Part shown: positions 21,235 to 34,200 of the stretch, one piece after another | Position numbering within the stretch: the first letter of the stretch is position 1 | Layout of the letters: each line of letters opens with the position of its first letter | DNA from: Cannabis sativa | Taxonomy: Eukaryota; Streptophyta; Magnoliopsida; Rosales; Cannabaceae | Reading direction: 5' to 3' | Length of the DNA: 64,000 nt | Assembly: GCF_029168945.1 (NCBI RefSeq) | Contig: NC_083604.1 | Coordinates: forward strand, 64,682,211 to 64,746,210 | Made by a program: the position numbers and the translations under genes | Notes under the pieces: model-generated | What the model was told of the DNA's origin: nothing | Databases searched by the model: none | The model's input: only the letters and a program-made list of their open reading frames with translations

Positions 21235-23148
21235 TGTTGGAAATTATTTTACCAGGATCTTAGATCAACTCACAAGTATGTTGATTAACACCCTAGATAT
21301 GAGCATCTAAAACGATTATGAAATAAACACATATAAAGTATGAGAAACCTTACATTGGGTGCAGTGGAATAAAATGTCTCCTTCCGTTCAGATCTCTAAC
21401 CCTTGTATCCTTTCTGTCACAGAGTATTATCAAGATCTAAACCTGGATCTCTTTCTCTACTTCTTTAGTCTTGAAACTCCTTCTTGTTGAATGTCTTTCT
21501 TCACGATCTTCCTCACTATGATTGAGGTATCACTTGCTGTGTGTGGGCACAACTCTATCACTAAGAGGTTCGAAATTAAAGAGAGAAGAAGAGAGTATAG
21601 GTGGCAGCTAGGTTAGAGAGAGAAGGCTCAGGTTTTTCTCTGAAGGAATTCAGAAGTAAAAGTGTGAAAGTTAAGTGTAAATTTCCTGAAGCCTTCACTA
21701 TCTATTTATAGCATTCCACTAGAGTTAGGTTTGAATTATTTGGCATTAAAATAATGAAAATATCAGATAAAAAAACCTATAAAAGTGGCCGACCTAGGAA
21801 ATGTTGATTTGGGCCTCACTTTTTGCAATTTTGCAGTTTTATCATTTCTGCATCTCATTTTCTCAAAAACGCCAATATTCCAAATTCAACAATTTAAATG
21901 CCAATTCTAACTATTTAATAACTATAAATAATTATTAAATAATATTGGCATCTATCATATTTATTAATTGAACCATACAAAGTATCATAATTAACAAATA
22001 TGCCCTAAAAACTCTTTCTTTACAATTTCGCCCTTACTTAGTTAAAAATTCACAAATAGACATAGTCTAATTTGAGAATTATAATTGATTAATCAAAACC
22101 AATTATATGAGTCTTACAAGCAATATTATCTCAACTAGTGGGGGGACCATGGGTCTATATAACTGAGCTTCCAATAAGCAGATCAAGAATTTATTACCTA
22201 AATTCACTGACTTATTAATTCTTCGTTGAATCCACGCATAGAACTTAGAATTGCACTCTCAGTGTATAGAATGCTCTATATGTTTCACCATATAGACACA
22301 TCATTAGTTATCCATTGTTATAATCCTAATTTGATCAATGATCCTCTATATGAATGATCTACACTGTAAAGGGATTAGATTACCGTTACACCCTACAATG
22401 TATTTTATCCTTAAAACACTTAACCCCGTATAAATGATATTTCAGCTTATGTGAAATGAGTACTCCACCATTTATTTTCGTTTGGTCAAGCTCAAAGGAG
22501 ATCATCCTTTACTTACTATTCGCCAGATAGAAGCTATAGATTCCATGTTTATGTTAGCGCTCCCACTCAATTGAACTACCGTGTTCCCAAAATGTACGTA
22601 TCACCCTGACCCAAAAGTAGGCTTAACTAACAAATCAAAGAACACGAATAGCCTTTCAAGATTGAGCCTAATCATATCAGGATTAAGATCATTTGATCTA
22701 AGATCAACTAGGCGATATTGACTTGAATAGATATTACGGTAAGTTTAATAAATCTAAGTCAAAGTTCAATATCGGTCCCTTCCGATGCATACTCCATGCA
22801 TCCAACCTGAGCTTTACTTTAACCAATGCTCTGGAAAGAACATAGCATTTCTCCAAATGCAAGTAAACTCTGTTGTAGATTATCATATCAGTAAAACCCT
22901 ATGTCTGATAAATCTAGGAAACTTTATTCACATAGTCATGTTTACTTTCCAATGTGTTGACGGCACAATAAACAGGATCAAGTATGTGAAAAGGGTTTCA
23001 GATGAATTTATAAATCAAATAGACAAGCAATTGATAAGATGAACCAAAACATACACAAATGAATGAAAAATACTTCTGTTTCTTTATTGATGTTGAATAA
23101 AATGGATTACATTGAAATGGAGTTTTATTTAGGGCATAAAACCCAAAA
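21235..23148 (-). repeat. 3' LTR of the Copia element
   Basis: About 1914 bp. It aligns with 29353-31263 along its whole length with scattered differences. Minus-strand TATAAATAG lies near 21710. Small ORFs (for example 22785-23042) are part of the LTR and not genes. Confidence 0.9.
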
Positions 23149-23177
23149 AACTTCCACTTGCACTAATATAAAACTAA

Positions 23178-26100
23178 TCAGTACATATCAATTAATCCTA
23201 AATTCTGACGGTGCTTTTCAAATGCAGTAACGACCAAGACTTTTGTGAATGGATCAGCTAAGTTGTCTTCTGTGTCCACTTTCTCAACTAGTACATCCCC
23301 TCTTGCCACATATTCTCTGATGATGTGATACTTCCTTACTATGTGTTTGCTTCTCTTGTGGCTTCGAGGTTCCTTACTATTGGCTATTGCTCCATTATTA
23401 TCACAAAGTAGGACCAGAGGCTTTTCCATTCCAGGCACGACACCGATACTGGTGAAGAACTTTCTTAGCCAGACAAGCTCTTTAGCTGCTTCTGCTGCAG
23501 CTATGTATTCGGCTTCCATCGTCGAGTCCGATATCGCAGTTTGTTTTGCACTTCTCCAAACCACTGCTCCACCCCCAAGAGTAAACATCATCCGAGATGT
23601 AGATTTTTAGTCTTCAAGACATGCCTGGAAATCTGAATCAGTATAGCCTATGGGATTTAAAGAACCACCCTTGTAGACTAACACAAGATTCCTTGTACTC
23701 TTTAAGTATTTCAAAATATACTTAACTGCATTCCAATGTTCCAGTCCTGGATTAGACTGATACCTGCTCACGATTCCAACTGCATAGCAGATGTCAGGTC
23801 TAGTGCATAACATTGCATACATTAGACTTCCAACTGCAGAAGCATAAGGAATTTTCACCATGTCCTCTATCTCTTGAGGATCAGTAGGAGACTGTTCCTT
23901 AGATAGACGGATACCATATCTAGAAGGCATATTTGCCCCATTGGTGTTGTTCATGGAGAATCTCTCTAAAACTTTATCAATGTAGGTTGTTTGAGAGATA
24001 GCAAGAGATCTGTTCTTCCAGTTTCTGAGAATCTGAATACCAAGAACATAGGCTGCTTCACCCAAATCTTTCATATCGAATTGAGTGCTAAGCCATTCCT
24101 TGATGTGAGTCATTTTCTTGATATTGTTTCCAATAATCAAAATGTCATCAACATAAAGGACCAGGAATACTACTACTTAGTCTTCCTTGAGTTGGTAAAC
24201 ACAAGGTTCATCTTCATTCTGAAGAAAGCCGTAGGTCTTGATGATTTCATCAAACCTTTTATTCCATGAGCGAGAAGCTTGCTTAAGTCCATAGATAGAC
24301 CTATTTAATTTGCAAACTTTCTTTTCCTGCCCTGGAAGAACATAGCCTTCTGGTTGCTCCATATAGATGGTTTCTTCAAGTACCCCATTAAGGAAGGCAG
24401 TCTTGACATCCATTTGCCAGATTTCATAATCGAAAGCAGCAGCTATGGAGAGAAGAATTCGGATGGATTTGAGCATGGCAACAGGACTAAAAGTTTCCTC
24501 ATAGTCCAACCTTCTCTTTGGGTATAACCCTTGGCTACAAGTCTAGCTTTAAAAGTTTCGACTTCGCCTCCAGCTCCTCTTTTCTTCTTGTAAACCCACT
24601 TACATCTGATTGGATGATAGTCATCAGGTGCGTCTACATATTCCCAAACTTTGTTCTTTTTCATGGAATCCATTTCTGAATCCATGCCGGCTGACCATCG
24701 TTTCCGTTGCGGACTAGCCATTGCTTGTTTATAGGTTAATGGGTCGTTTTCAATACCGTCACCAACGACCATATTGATTTCACCATCCAAGCCATAACGA
24801 GCTGGTTTTGTTGAAACCCTCCCACTACGACGAGGAGCGGTGATCTTCTGAACAGGAACTTTGGTAGTAGTTTTCTCAGTAGGTTCGACTAAGGGAGTGG
24901 GATTGTCCTCTTCTCGAGTGGAAGAGGACGGAACATTGGAAGGACTTATATCTGAAAGCATTTCCTCCAACACTACTTTACTTTGTGGTTTGAAATTCTT
25001 AATATAGTCATCTTCAAGGAAAGTGGCGTTTGTGGAAACAAGCACTTTATCATCCTTGCGACTATAAAATAGTCCATCCCTAGTCTCTTTAGAATTTTCG
25101 ACAAACATGCAAACTTCAGTTCGTGATTCAAGTTTGCCGTCTTTCTTTCTTAAGACATGAGCAGGGCACCCCCAGATTCTGTAATGGCGTAAACTAGGTG
25201 TACGACCATTCCATAGTTCTAAAGGTGTCTTAGGGATTGATTTAGATGGAACAACATTTAAAATGTCAGTTGCCATCTAATTGCATATCCCCAGAAGGAC
25301 GTAGGTAGAGTTGAGTAACTAAGCATGGACCTAACCATTTCTAAAAGCGTGCGATTTCGTCTTTCTGCAACTCCATTTTGCTGTGGAGTGCTAGGGACGG
25401 TTAATTGGGATTCAATTCCAAGTTCAATTAAATGATCTTTGAACTGCATATCCATATATTCTCCACCCCTATCAGTTCGTAAGATCTTTAATGTTTTACC
25501 TAATTGGTTTTGAGCCAATGCGTGAAATTCCTGAAACTTTTCAAATGTTTCAGATTTCTTATGCTTAAGGTAAATATGTCCATATCTAGAGTAATCGTCA
25601 ATGAAAGTGACAAAGTACTCATAACCACCTCGGGCTTTTACATTTAAAGGTCCGCAAACATCTGAATGCACTAACCCTAGGGGTTGTTTGGCACGCTCTC
25701 CCTTTGCAGAGAAAGAACGTTTGGTCATCTTTCCTTCTAGGCAAGATTCGCAAACAGGTAATTCACCTAAGACGACATTTTTCAATGGACCGTCTTTGGT
25801 TAGCCTATTTAGTCTGTCATAGCCTATGTAAATGCCATAGATATGTTTCATTATCATCATTGATCTTTTGCTTTTTGTGGTTTCTAGGTTTAGCTACTTT
25901 AAAAAGTTCTTTATGTAGGGCAAATGGTGTTTCTGGTCTAAGAACATAAAGCCCCTGTTCCATGGATGCAACACAAACATGAATGTCATTTCGAGAAATG
26001 GTAGAACCAGAACTCAAAAATTCTAATTTGTATTGTTGCAATTGTAAGCATGAAACAGAAACCAAGTTTCTACTGAAATTCGGAATGTATAAGACATTGT

Positions 26101-26524
26101 CTAATTCCAAAATTCTGTTTTTAAACTTGAGTTTGGCTTTTCCTCTAGCTCTAATCGAAACCATTTCGCCATTACCAACCTTAAGTTTCAACTCTACGGA
26201 TTTTAAATAATTCCAATTCTCAAGCAATTGCAATGAACAACTTACATGGTTTGTAGACCCAGAATCAAGAATCCAAATGGATTTATCATTCTCTAAAACA
26301 CATGATTCGAAGACTAAAGCATCACTGCTTATTCGTTTGTGGTTTGTTGTTCTTGCTGGTTCATTTTGTTGTGAAGTATAACTTGAGGAAGTGGAATCAC
26401 TTTCTCTTATCTTCTCAACTAAGCTTGAAATAGTAGGATTTATGGAGTTATGAACTATTTGCTCTTCAGAGTGAACAATTCCCAGCTTACTTGCTTTCTG
26501 GAATTTTATGTTCATCATGAGCAT
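23178..26524 (-). pseudogene. Copia pol: protease, integrase, RT, RNase H, broken
   Basis: 25817-26524: protease with ILDSGSTNHV, then the start of the integrase zinc finger (YLWHLHRL). 25258-25860: integrase core with GLVHSDVCGPL, LRTDRGGEYMD and QQNGVAERRNRT, keeping D, D and E. 24443-25276: integrase tail and RT start (WEYVDAPDDYHPIRCKWVYK). 24177-24509: RT (WQMDVKTAFLNG, YGLKQASRSW). 23607-24140: after YVDD near 24150, with VGSLMYAMLCTRPD. 23178-23591: RNase H (STMEAEYIAAAEAAKE). Pieces are separated by stops or frameshifts near 25860, 25265, 24500, 24178 and 23608. I cannot assign the Copia lineage with confidence. Confidence 0.92.
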
Positions 26525-29334
26525 ATGTGAAGTATTACTCTGACAAGGAGTTTATAACTTCAAGTTCTTTTGCTAAGATATTAACTAGGAGTGGAATGAG
26601 ATGAGGGTTATTGGCACTACAACACATCAATAAAACAGAAGTAAGGTTTTGGTTCAAATTCATACACAAGTTCAGAAAATAACAAATAATCACATATGTT
26701 ATAAAAATACTAAATCTAACATAGTTTATTTTCCAAGGTTTTCAACATAATGAAATACAGTGTCCCGATAGGCGAGAGTCAAAGATAACATTAGTTGAAT
26801 AGAGTAGTCAGCTCATCTAAAATAAAACCATTTTAGCAACCTTTTATTCGATCAAAATGAGAATCCAACGTTGTCCCGGTAGGCGAGAGTCAAGGTTATT
26901 CTCATTTTATGAGCTTCCACCATTGTTTCATGTTTTATGAGTTTATCTCTAAGTAGTCACCGTAGGGGAGAGTCTAATAGAGACGAAAACTCACAAAACA
27001 CTTATCAAATGAGATATTACAGTGTTAAAAGTTTTCAACGAATAACCATCCATAAGGGGGACGAAGTCTAGCGTCTCGAGGTTATATTGAAAAAATTTAA
27101 CTATTGTAAGACCAAAAATGGAGATCGAATATCATTTGATTAAAGCTCATTATTTAAAAAATATATGTATTTTATTTAATCATCAGTTCCATATTTTAAT
27201 AATGAAAAATTACAAATAAAAGTTGGTTTAAATAAAAAATCAACTTTAATTAAATTTCAAATATTATTTAAATTCGAAAAATAAATTCGAAATTAATGGA
27301 ACAAATTTGAAAATATCTTATTTAAGTTGTTTAGAAGAATCTAAAAAATCAGCTTAAATATCTTTCAAATTAGATTTAATTAAATTTAAAATTAAGTTGT
27401 AACCACTTAATTTGAAAATATTCCATTTTAAGATAATATTTGAAAAAATATCAACTTAAAAAATATCTAAAGAATCTTAATAACCAATTCCTAAAATTCC
27501 TCAACTTAATTTGAAATTTGAAATTCAAAAGATATTCAGATTTAAGTTGATTAGTTAGAGATAACTAGATTTCAACTTAAATAGGAATATTAATGAAAAA
27601 TTTAAATTAAGCTTCAGAAAGAATCTAGTTGGTTATAATTCTATATTTAATTAAATACAAGAAAGTACATATAGTTTAGCTTAGAATAAAATTCTTTAAA
27701 CTATGGTTTTCTTAAATTAATTTCAAAATAAATGAAATTAATTATATTGCTAATCAATTTCATTAGGTTAAACTAATTTAATTAACCTAGTACAGTTATT
27801 CAAATCAGGCAAATTGGCCTTCACAATTGGGGTAGTTCATGTGAGGGGGGGCTGGGTTCAGTATGTTGTACCCACTACTATGGCTCCCAACTCTCACACA
27901 AGGCCCAAAAGAGAGGAATTTAACCTTAAAATGAACAACTGTTATTAATTGAATAGGCCCAAAAACTAAATGGGCCTAAATAAAATCTATCAAAAACTAT
28001 GATATTTTATTTAGCAACAGCAACCTATATGCATCTATAACAAAATTAAACATATAGGCTCACACAGGCACACATTTGGATGGATCCTATCATGTTGCTA
28101 GGTCATACACAGATGAAAGAAGATTGTAAAATTTACCTGTTACAAATTATTTACTTGACCAATTGAACCATGGGTTAAAATCAGATCATTGGATCTGTCA
28201 ACAAGTTAACCATGGCTATTTGCAATCAAGCAATAATAGGTTTTATAAAACTTACATACAAGCTAAAACACATACTCCTGCAACAAGTTAAATAATTATT
28301 TTTCAAAAATATTTAAATAAAAAAAAATATTTCGGTTTAAAAAAAATAAAATAATAATTAAAAAAAAATTAAAATTAAACCTACAATTTTGGAAAAATTA
28401 GGTTTCAACTAACCTAAATATCATTTCAAAAATAATTGCTAACTACCTTTTAATTTTTTTAAAAAATTATTTTATAAATTAAATATAAAAAAAAAATATA
28501 AATATTTTTTAGATTTTATAATTTAATTTAAATAAAATAAAAAAAATTTAAAAAATTAAAAAAAAATATCTTACTTCTATTTAAAATTACATGATTATAA
28601 TAATCTTATTTTAAATTTAAATAAGGTCAAATAATTTTTAAAAAAAAATAATTTAAAAAATATTTAATATCTGGCCTTTAAATTTAAAAAATAAGATAAA
28701 ATAATCAAATTTAAAAATAAGATATAAAATCAAGCAAAAAGATAGATATTTACTTGTTTTCAAATTCAAATTACACTAATATCTAAAATTAAATTTAAAA
28801 AATTCAAATTAATTTATTTCTGATATTAGATTTGAAAATTGAAAAGTAAAAATCAAAATACAAAACTACACAAAAAATCGGAAGTTAATTCCATGAAATA
28901 GCATGAAAAATGAAAGAAAAACAAAAAATTGCGAGCTGTACGGACAGTATGCATTGCATACTGTCCGCGCCCGCATGGGTGTGTGCATGACCGAGTATCC
29001 TCGGTTTCAGACAAGAAACTTGTGCGTGTTGTCCGAGAGACAAGCCCTCGTCCGCGCGCGTGGGTAGATGAACGACTCCTGATATTTTTCGAAACTTCAA
29101 AAAATCATAACTAATTCAAATTAAATCGAAATTGAGTTCTGTAAAAAAAGTAAATTGCTTAATTTTTTCCATACTATCCAATAAAAATAATTGCAGAAAT
29201 AGATATTCAATTATTTTTCACGAAAATTCACAAACATCAATCAATCATCAAACAACACTCAAAACAACATGATACCATCCAAAACATCAACCAAATCGTT
29301 TTAAGTCCAAATTTCTTGCAAGAAAATCAATTAC
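26525..29334 (-). other. Copia leader region without recognisable gag
   Basis: Very AT-rich (especially 27100-27800 and 28290-28870), with a locally GC-rich island at 28930-29070. It contains a reiterated GGCGAGAGTC motif (about 26765, 26880, 26960). Gag, expected between PBS and protease, was not found, so it has been deleted, replaced or decayed beyond recognition. Confidence 0.6.
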
Positions 29335-29350
29335 CATGGCTCTGAGGCCA
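29335..29350 (-). other. PBS of the Copia element, tRNA-iMet type, diverged
   Basis: The minus strand reads TGGCCTCAGAGCCATG, 2 bp from the LTR. The usual Copia site is TGGTATCAGAGC, so two bases differ. Confidence 0.65.
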
Positions 29351-29352
29351 GT

Positions 29353-31263
29353 TGTTGGAAATTATTTTACCAGGATCTTAGATCTACTCACAAGTATGTT
29401 GATTAACACCCTAAATATGAACTTCTAAAACGATTATGAAATAAACACATATAAAGTATGAGAAACCTTACATTGGGTGCAGCGGAATAAAATGTCTCCT
29501 TCCGTTCAGATCTCTAACCCTTGTATCCTTTCTGTCGCAGAGTATTATCAAGATCTGAACCTGGATCTCTTTCTCTCCTTCTTTAGTGCTGAAACTCCTT
29601 CTTGTTGAATGTCTTTCTTCACGATCTTCCTCACTATGATAAAGGTATCACTTGCTGTGTGTGGGCACTACTCTATCACTAAGAGGTTCGAAATTAGAGA
29701 GAGAAGAAGAGAGTATAGGTGGTGGCTAGGTTAGAGAGAGAAGGCTCAGGTTTTTCTCTGAAGGAATTCAGAAGTAAAAGTGTGAAAGTTAAGTGTAAAT
29801 TTCCTGAAGCCTTCACTATCTATTTATAGCATTCCACTAGGGTTAGGTTTGAATTATTTGGCATTAAAATAATGAAAATATTAGATAAAAAAACCTATAA
29901 AAGTGGCCGGCCTAGGCAATGTGGATTTGGGCCTCGCTTTTTGTAATTTTGCAGTTTTATCATTTCTGCATCTCAATTTCTCAAAAATGTCAATTTTCCA
30001 AATTCAACCATTTAAATGCCAATTCTAACTATTTAATAACTATAAATAATTATTAAATAATATTGTCATCTATCATATTTATTAATTGAACCATACAAAG
30101 TATCATAATTAACAAATATGCCCTAAAAACTCTTTCTTTAGAATTTCGCCCTTACTTAGTGAAAAATTCACAAATAGACATAGTCTAATTTGAGAATTAT
30201 AATTGATTAATCAAAACCAATTATATGAGTCTTACAAGCAATATTATCTCAACTAGTGGGGGGACCATTGGTCTATATAACCGAGCTTCCAATAAGCAGA
30301 TCAAGAATTTATTACCTAAATTCACTGACTTATTAATTCTTCGTTGAATCCACGCATAGAACTTAGAATTGCACTCTCAGTATATAGAATGCTCTATATG
30401 TTCCACCATATAGACACATCATTAGTTATCCATTGTTATAATCCTAATTTGATCAATGATCTTCTATATGAATAATCTACACTGTAAAGGGAATAGATTA
30501 CCATTACACCCTACAATGTATTTTATCCTTAAAACACTTAACCCCGTATAAATGATATTTCAGCTTATGTGAAATGAGTACTCCACAATTTATTTTTGTT
30601 TGGTCAAGCTCGAAGGAGATCATCCTTTACTTACTATTCGCCAGATAGAAGCTATAGATTCCATGTTTATGTTAGCGCTCCCACTCAATTGCACTAGCGT
30701 GTTCCCAAAATGTACGTATCACTCTGACCCAAAAGTAGGCTTAACTAACAAATCAAAGAACACGAATAACCTCTTGAGATTGAGCCTAATCATAACAGGA
30801 TTAAGATCATTTGATCTAGGATCAACTAGGCGATATTGACTTGAATAGATTTTACGGTAAGTTTAATAAATCTAAGTCAAAGTTCAATATCGGTCCCTTC
30901 CAATGCATACTCCATGCATCCAACCTGAGCTTTACTTTAACCAATGCTCTGGAAAGAACATAGCATTTCTCCAAATGCAAGTAAACTCTGTTGTAGATTA
31001 TCATATCAGTAAAACCCCGTGTCTGATAAATCTAGGAAACTTTATTCACATAGTCATGTTTACTTTCCAATGTGTTGACAACGCAATAAACAGGATCAAG
31101 TATGTGAAAAGAGTTTCAGATGAATTTATAAATCAAATAGACAAGCAATTGATAAGATGAACCAAAACATACACAAATAAATGAAAAATATTGTTTCTTT
31201 ATTGATGTTGAATAAAATGGATTACATTGAAATAAAGTTTTATTTAGGGCATAAAACCCAACA
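29353..31263 (-). repeat. 5' LTR of the Copia element
   Basis: 1911 bp. The minus strand starts TGTTGGGTTTTATGCCC and ends TTTCCAACA. A TATAAATAG promoter box lies on the minus strand near 29822. Confidence 0.93.
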
Positions 31264-31268
31264 CTTCC

Positions 31269-34200
31269 TTCTTAGCCTTGGCCACTGCAAGGTTGTAACA
31301 TTCCCAAGCAGACTGCTGGTTCCCTCTTAGACACCCTACCCCATTCTTTGTTGGGAACTTTAGGCACGAGTGAAATATTGATGTGACAACATTTAAGTCA
31401 TACAGGGCTGGTTGGCCGAGCATTATGTTAAAAGCTGAAGGAACATCCAATATTAAGAACTGTGCCATGATAGTTATGCTCGTCGGAGCTTGTCCAACAG
31501 TGAGGGGTAGTCGGATTTGTCCTAGAGGTGCAACTCCTTGACCGGAGAAACCATAGATAGGCTGGAGGCATGGAGTTAGTGTTGGGTTTTGTGCCCTAAA
31601 CAAAACCCAATACAATGTGATTAGTTATCAATTTAAGAGTTTTGAAGTGATTATGTTAACATGTATTTTACATGCTTATGGTTTAATATATATATAATAT
31701 ATGCACAAAATCAGTTAAGTCCAGAACATATATTTATTCACAATCACGGTATTGTCAACACAGTGGAATGTGATTGTAATTATATGATTCAAAAGACTAA
31801 GTCCCTGTTCATCATTGTTTTGGATTTACACTAATGTGATAATCAGCGATGAAGTATACTTATACTTGGAGTAAGTGTTATGTTCTTTCCAGGACATTGG
31901 TAAAGTATACTAGTTTCGAATGTATGGAGTATACATTGGACTGGACCGATATTGAACTTAGACAAGATATTATAAACTTACCGTTGTATCTTTCCAAGTC
32001 AATATCAGTAGTTGATCTTAGATTAAAAGAATCTAAATCCTGATATGCTTAGGCTCAATCTCAGGAGTGTTATTCATGTTCTTTGATTTATTAGTTAAGC
32101 CTACTTTTGGGTCAGGGTGATACGTATATTTTGGGAACATGATAATATGACTGAGTGGGAGCGCTGAACATAAATATGGAAATTATAGCTTCTACTGGTG
32201 TATAGAAGTCAAGTGATGATTCCCTTCGAGCTTAGCTAAATAGAAATAAATGGGTGAGCTCATGTTTCAGTGACTATAATCTAGATCACTAAAACATCAT
32301 TTACAGGTAGCTAAGTGTTTTAAGGAGCCAAATACATTGAGGGGTGAAAACGGTAAATTTTATCCCATCTCGATGTAAATCATCTATATAGAGGATCTTT
32401 GATCACATTAACATTATAACAATGGTTAAATGAGATAGCATATCTATATCGTGGAACATATAGAATGCTCTATATAAGTCTGAGAGTGCAATTCCAAGTT
32501 CTAAGAGTGGATTCAACAAGGAATTAATAAGTTAGGGATTTACTTGGTAAATTCGGTTCAACTTATTGGAAGCTCAGCAATATAGATCCATGGTCCCCAT
32601 TCTAGTTGAGACCATACTGTTTGTAAGACTCAATAATTGATTTATGTTTAATCAATTATAATTCTAAAAGTTAGACTATGTCTAATTTGTGAATTTTCAC
32701 TAAGCAGGGGTGAATTTGTAAAGAAAAGAGATTCTAGGTTTATTTATTAATTAAGAGACTCTATTTGTCTAATTAATAATTATATTAAATGACAATATTA
32801 TTTAATAATCTATTTTAGTTATTAAATAATTAGTTTTGGCATTTAAATGGTTAGAATTAGAAAATTGGCATTTTTGGGAAAATAAAAATAAAATTGTGGA
32901 AACTGCAAAATCCAAGTGAGGCCCATCACACCTATGGCCGACCACTTGAGTGTGTTTCCCTTTTATTATTTTCATTTTTTTAATGCCAAATAATTACTAG
33001 CCTAAACCTAGCAGCTATCTATAAAAGGAAAGTGGTAGCTCACACCAAATAAGGCAATTAAGCAATTACTCTGTAATTCAGGAAACTGCCTCTTTCAGAA
33101 AGTTGAGCTTCTCTTTTCTCTATATATAGTCGCCCTCTCCTCTTCCTCTTGTGACACAAGATCAACACACAAGAGAGAGAGAGATACGATTTCGAAATAC
33201 TTAGTGAGAGAGTAGTTCCCACACACAGCAAACAGTACCTCAATCATAGATTGGAAGACTGTGAAGGATCACATCCAACTGAAGGACATTCGGGCTCAGA
33301 TTTTGATTATACTCTGCAACAGAAAGGAATCAAGGGTTACAGATCTAAGTGGAAGGAGACATATTATTCTGCTGCGATCAATGTAAGGTTTTCTTAACTT
33401 TATATGTGTTTTCTTTTTATCGTTTTAGAAGTTCATATTTAGGTTGTTAATCAACATACTTGTGAGTAGATCTAAGATCCTGGTAAAATAATTCCAACAG
33501 TTAAATCCTTGAGTTGGAGTCCCATCTTTTCGTAAGCAGTCTTGAACAAGATGTTTGAAGAAGCTCCATTATCGATCATGGTTCTGGCCACCATTTTATT
33601 GGCTATCTGAACTTCCACGACTAGCGGGTCGTTGTGCGGAAATCTAATCTTGACAGCGTCTTCATCGTTGAAAGTTATGGTTGGCTCTCCTGCTCGTGGA
33701 ACTTTGGGCTTCCTTTCTTCCACGGCCAGGATGACTTCTTCTTGCTCGTGTTGTGCTGTCCGGGCATACCTCTCCCGAGCTTTGCCCGAATCTCCAGCAA
33801 TGTGCGGGCCTCCAATAATGACTTGTAAGTGTCCATCTACTGGTGGAGGTAGCAGATCTTGGTTGCTTTGACCTTGGTTGGTCTTAACATACTTCTGCAG
33901 GTGTGGATTATTTTTCCTTATTAGGAATTCAATTTCCCGCTTCAAGTTTTAACATTCGTTAGTGTCGTGGCCGTAGTCTCCGTGGAACCGACAAAACTTT
34001 GTCATGTCCCTTTTGTTGGTATCTTTCTTCATGGGCCTGGGCTTCTTGTACGGGATCAACGACTGAGTTGCCATATATACGCTTTCTATATCTTCAGTCA
34101 GAATAGTGAATGCAGTGTATTTGGCATGATTCTCTCAGGGAGTCTGTCCAGATTTATCAGTGAACTTTCCTTTCTTCCCGTTTCCTTGTTTGTGGTTGTT

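Larger units (their letters stand above)
21235..31263 (-). mobile_element. Copia retrotransposon inserted in the Tat-group element
   Basis: LTRs at 21235-23148 and 29353-31263 are flanked by CTTCC on both sides (21230-21234, 31264-31268). Minus-strand order is 5' LTR, PBS, long AT-rich leader, protease, integrase, RT, RNase H, 3' LTR; integrase before RT defines Copia. The element is 10,029 bp. Several stops break pol, and no gag domain is recognised. The inner terminus of the 3' LTR has lost its TG/CA (CCCAAAA for CCCAACA). Confidence 0.93.

Noticed and set aside
22785..23042. 85-residue ORF, also at 30903-31160
   Set aside because: Two LTR copies of the Copia element; conservation reflects LTR duplication, not coding.
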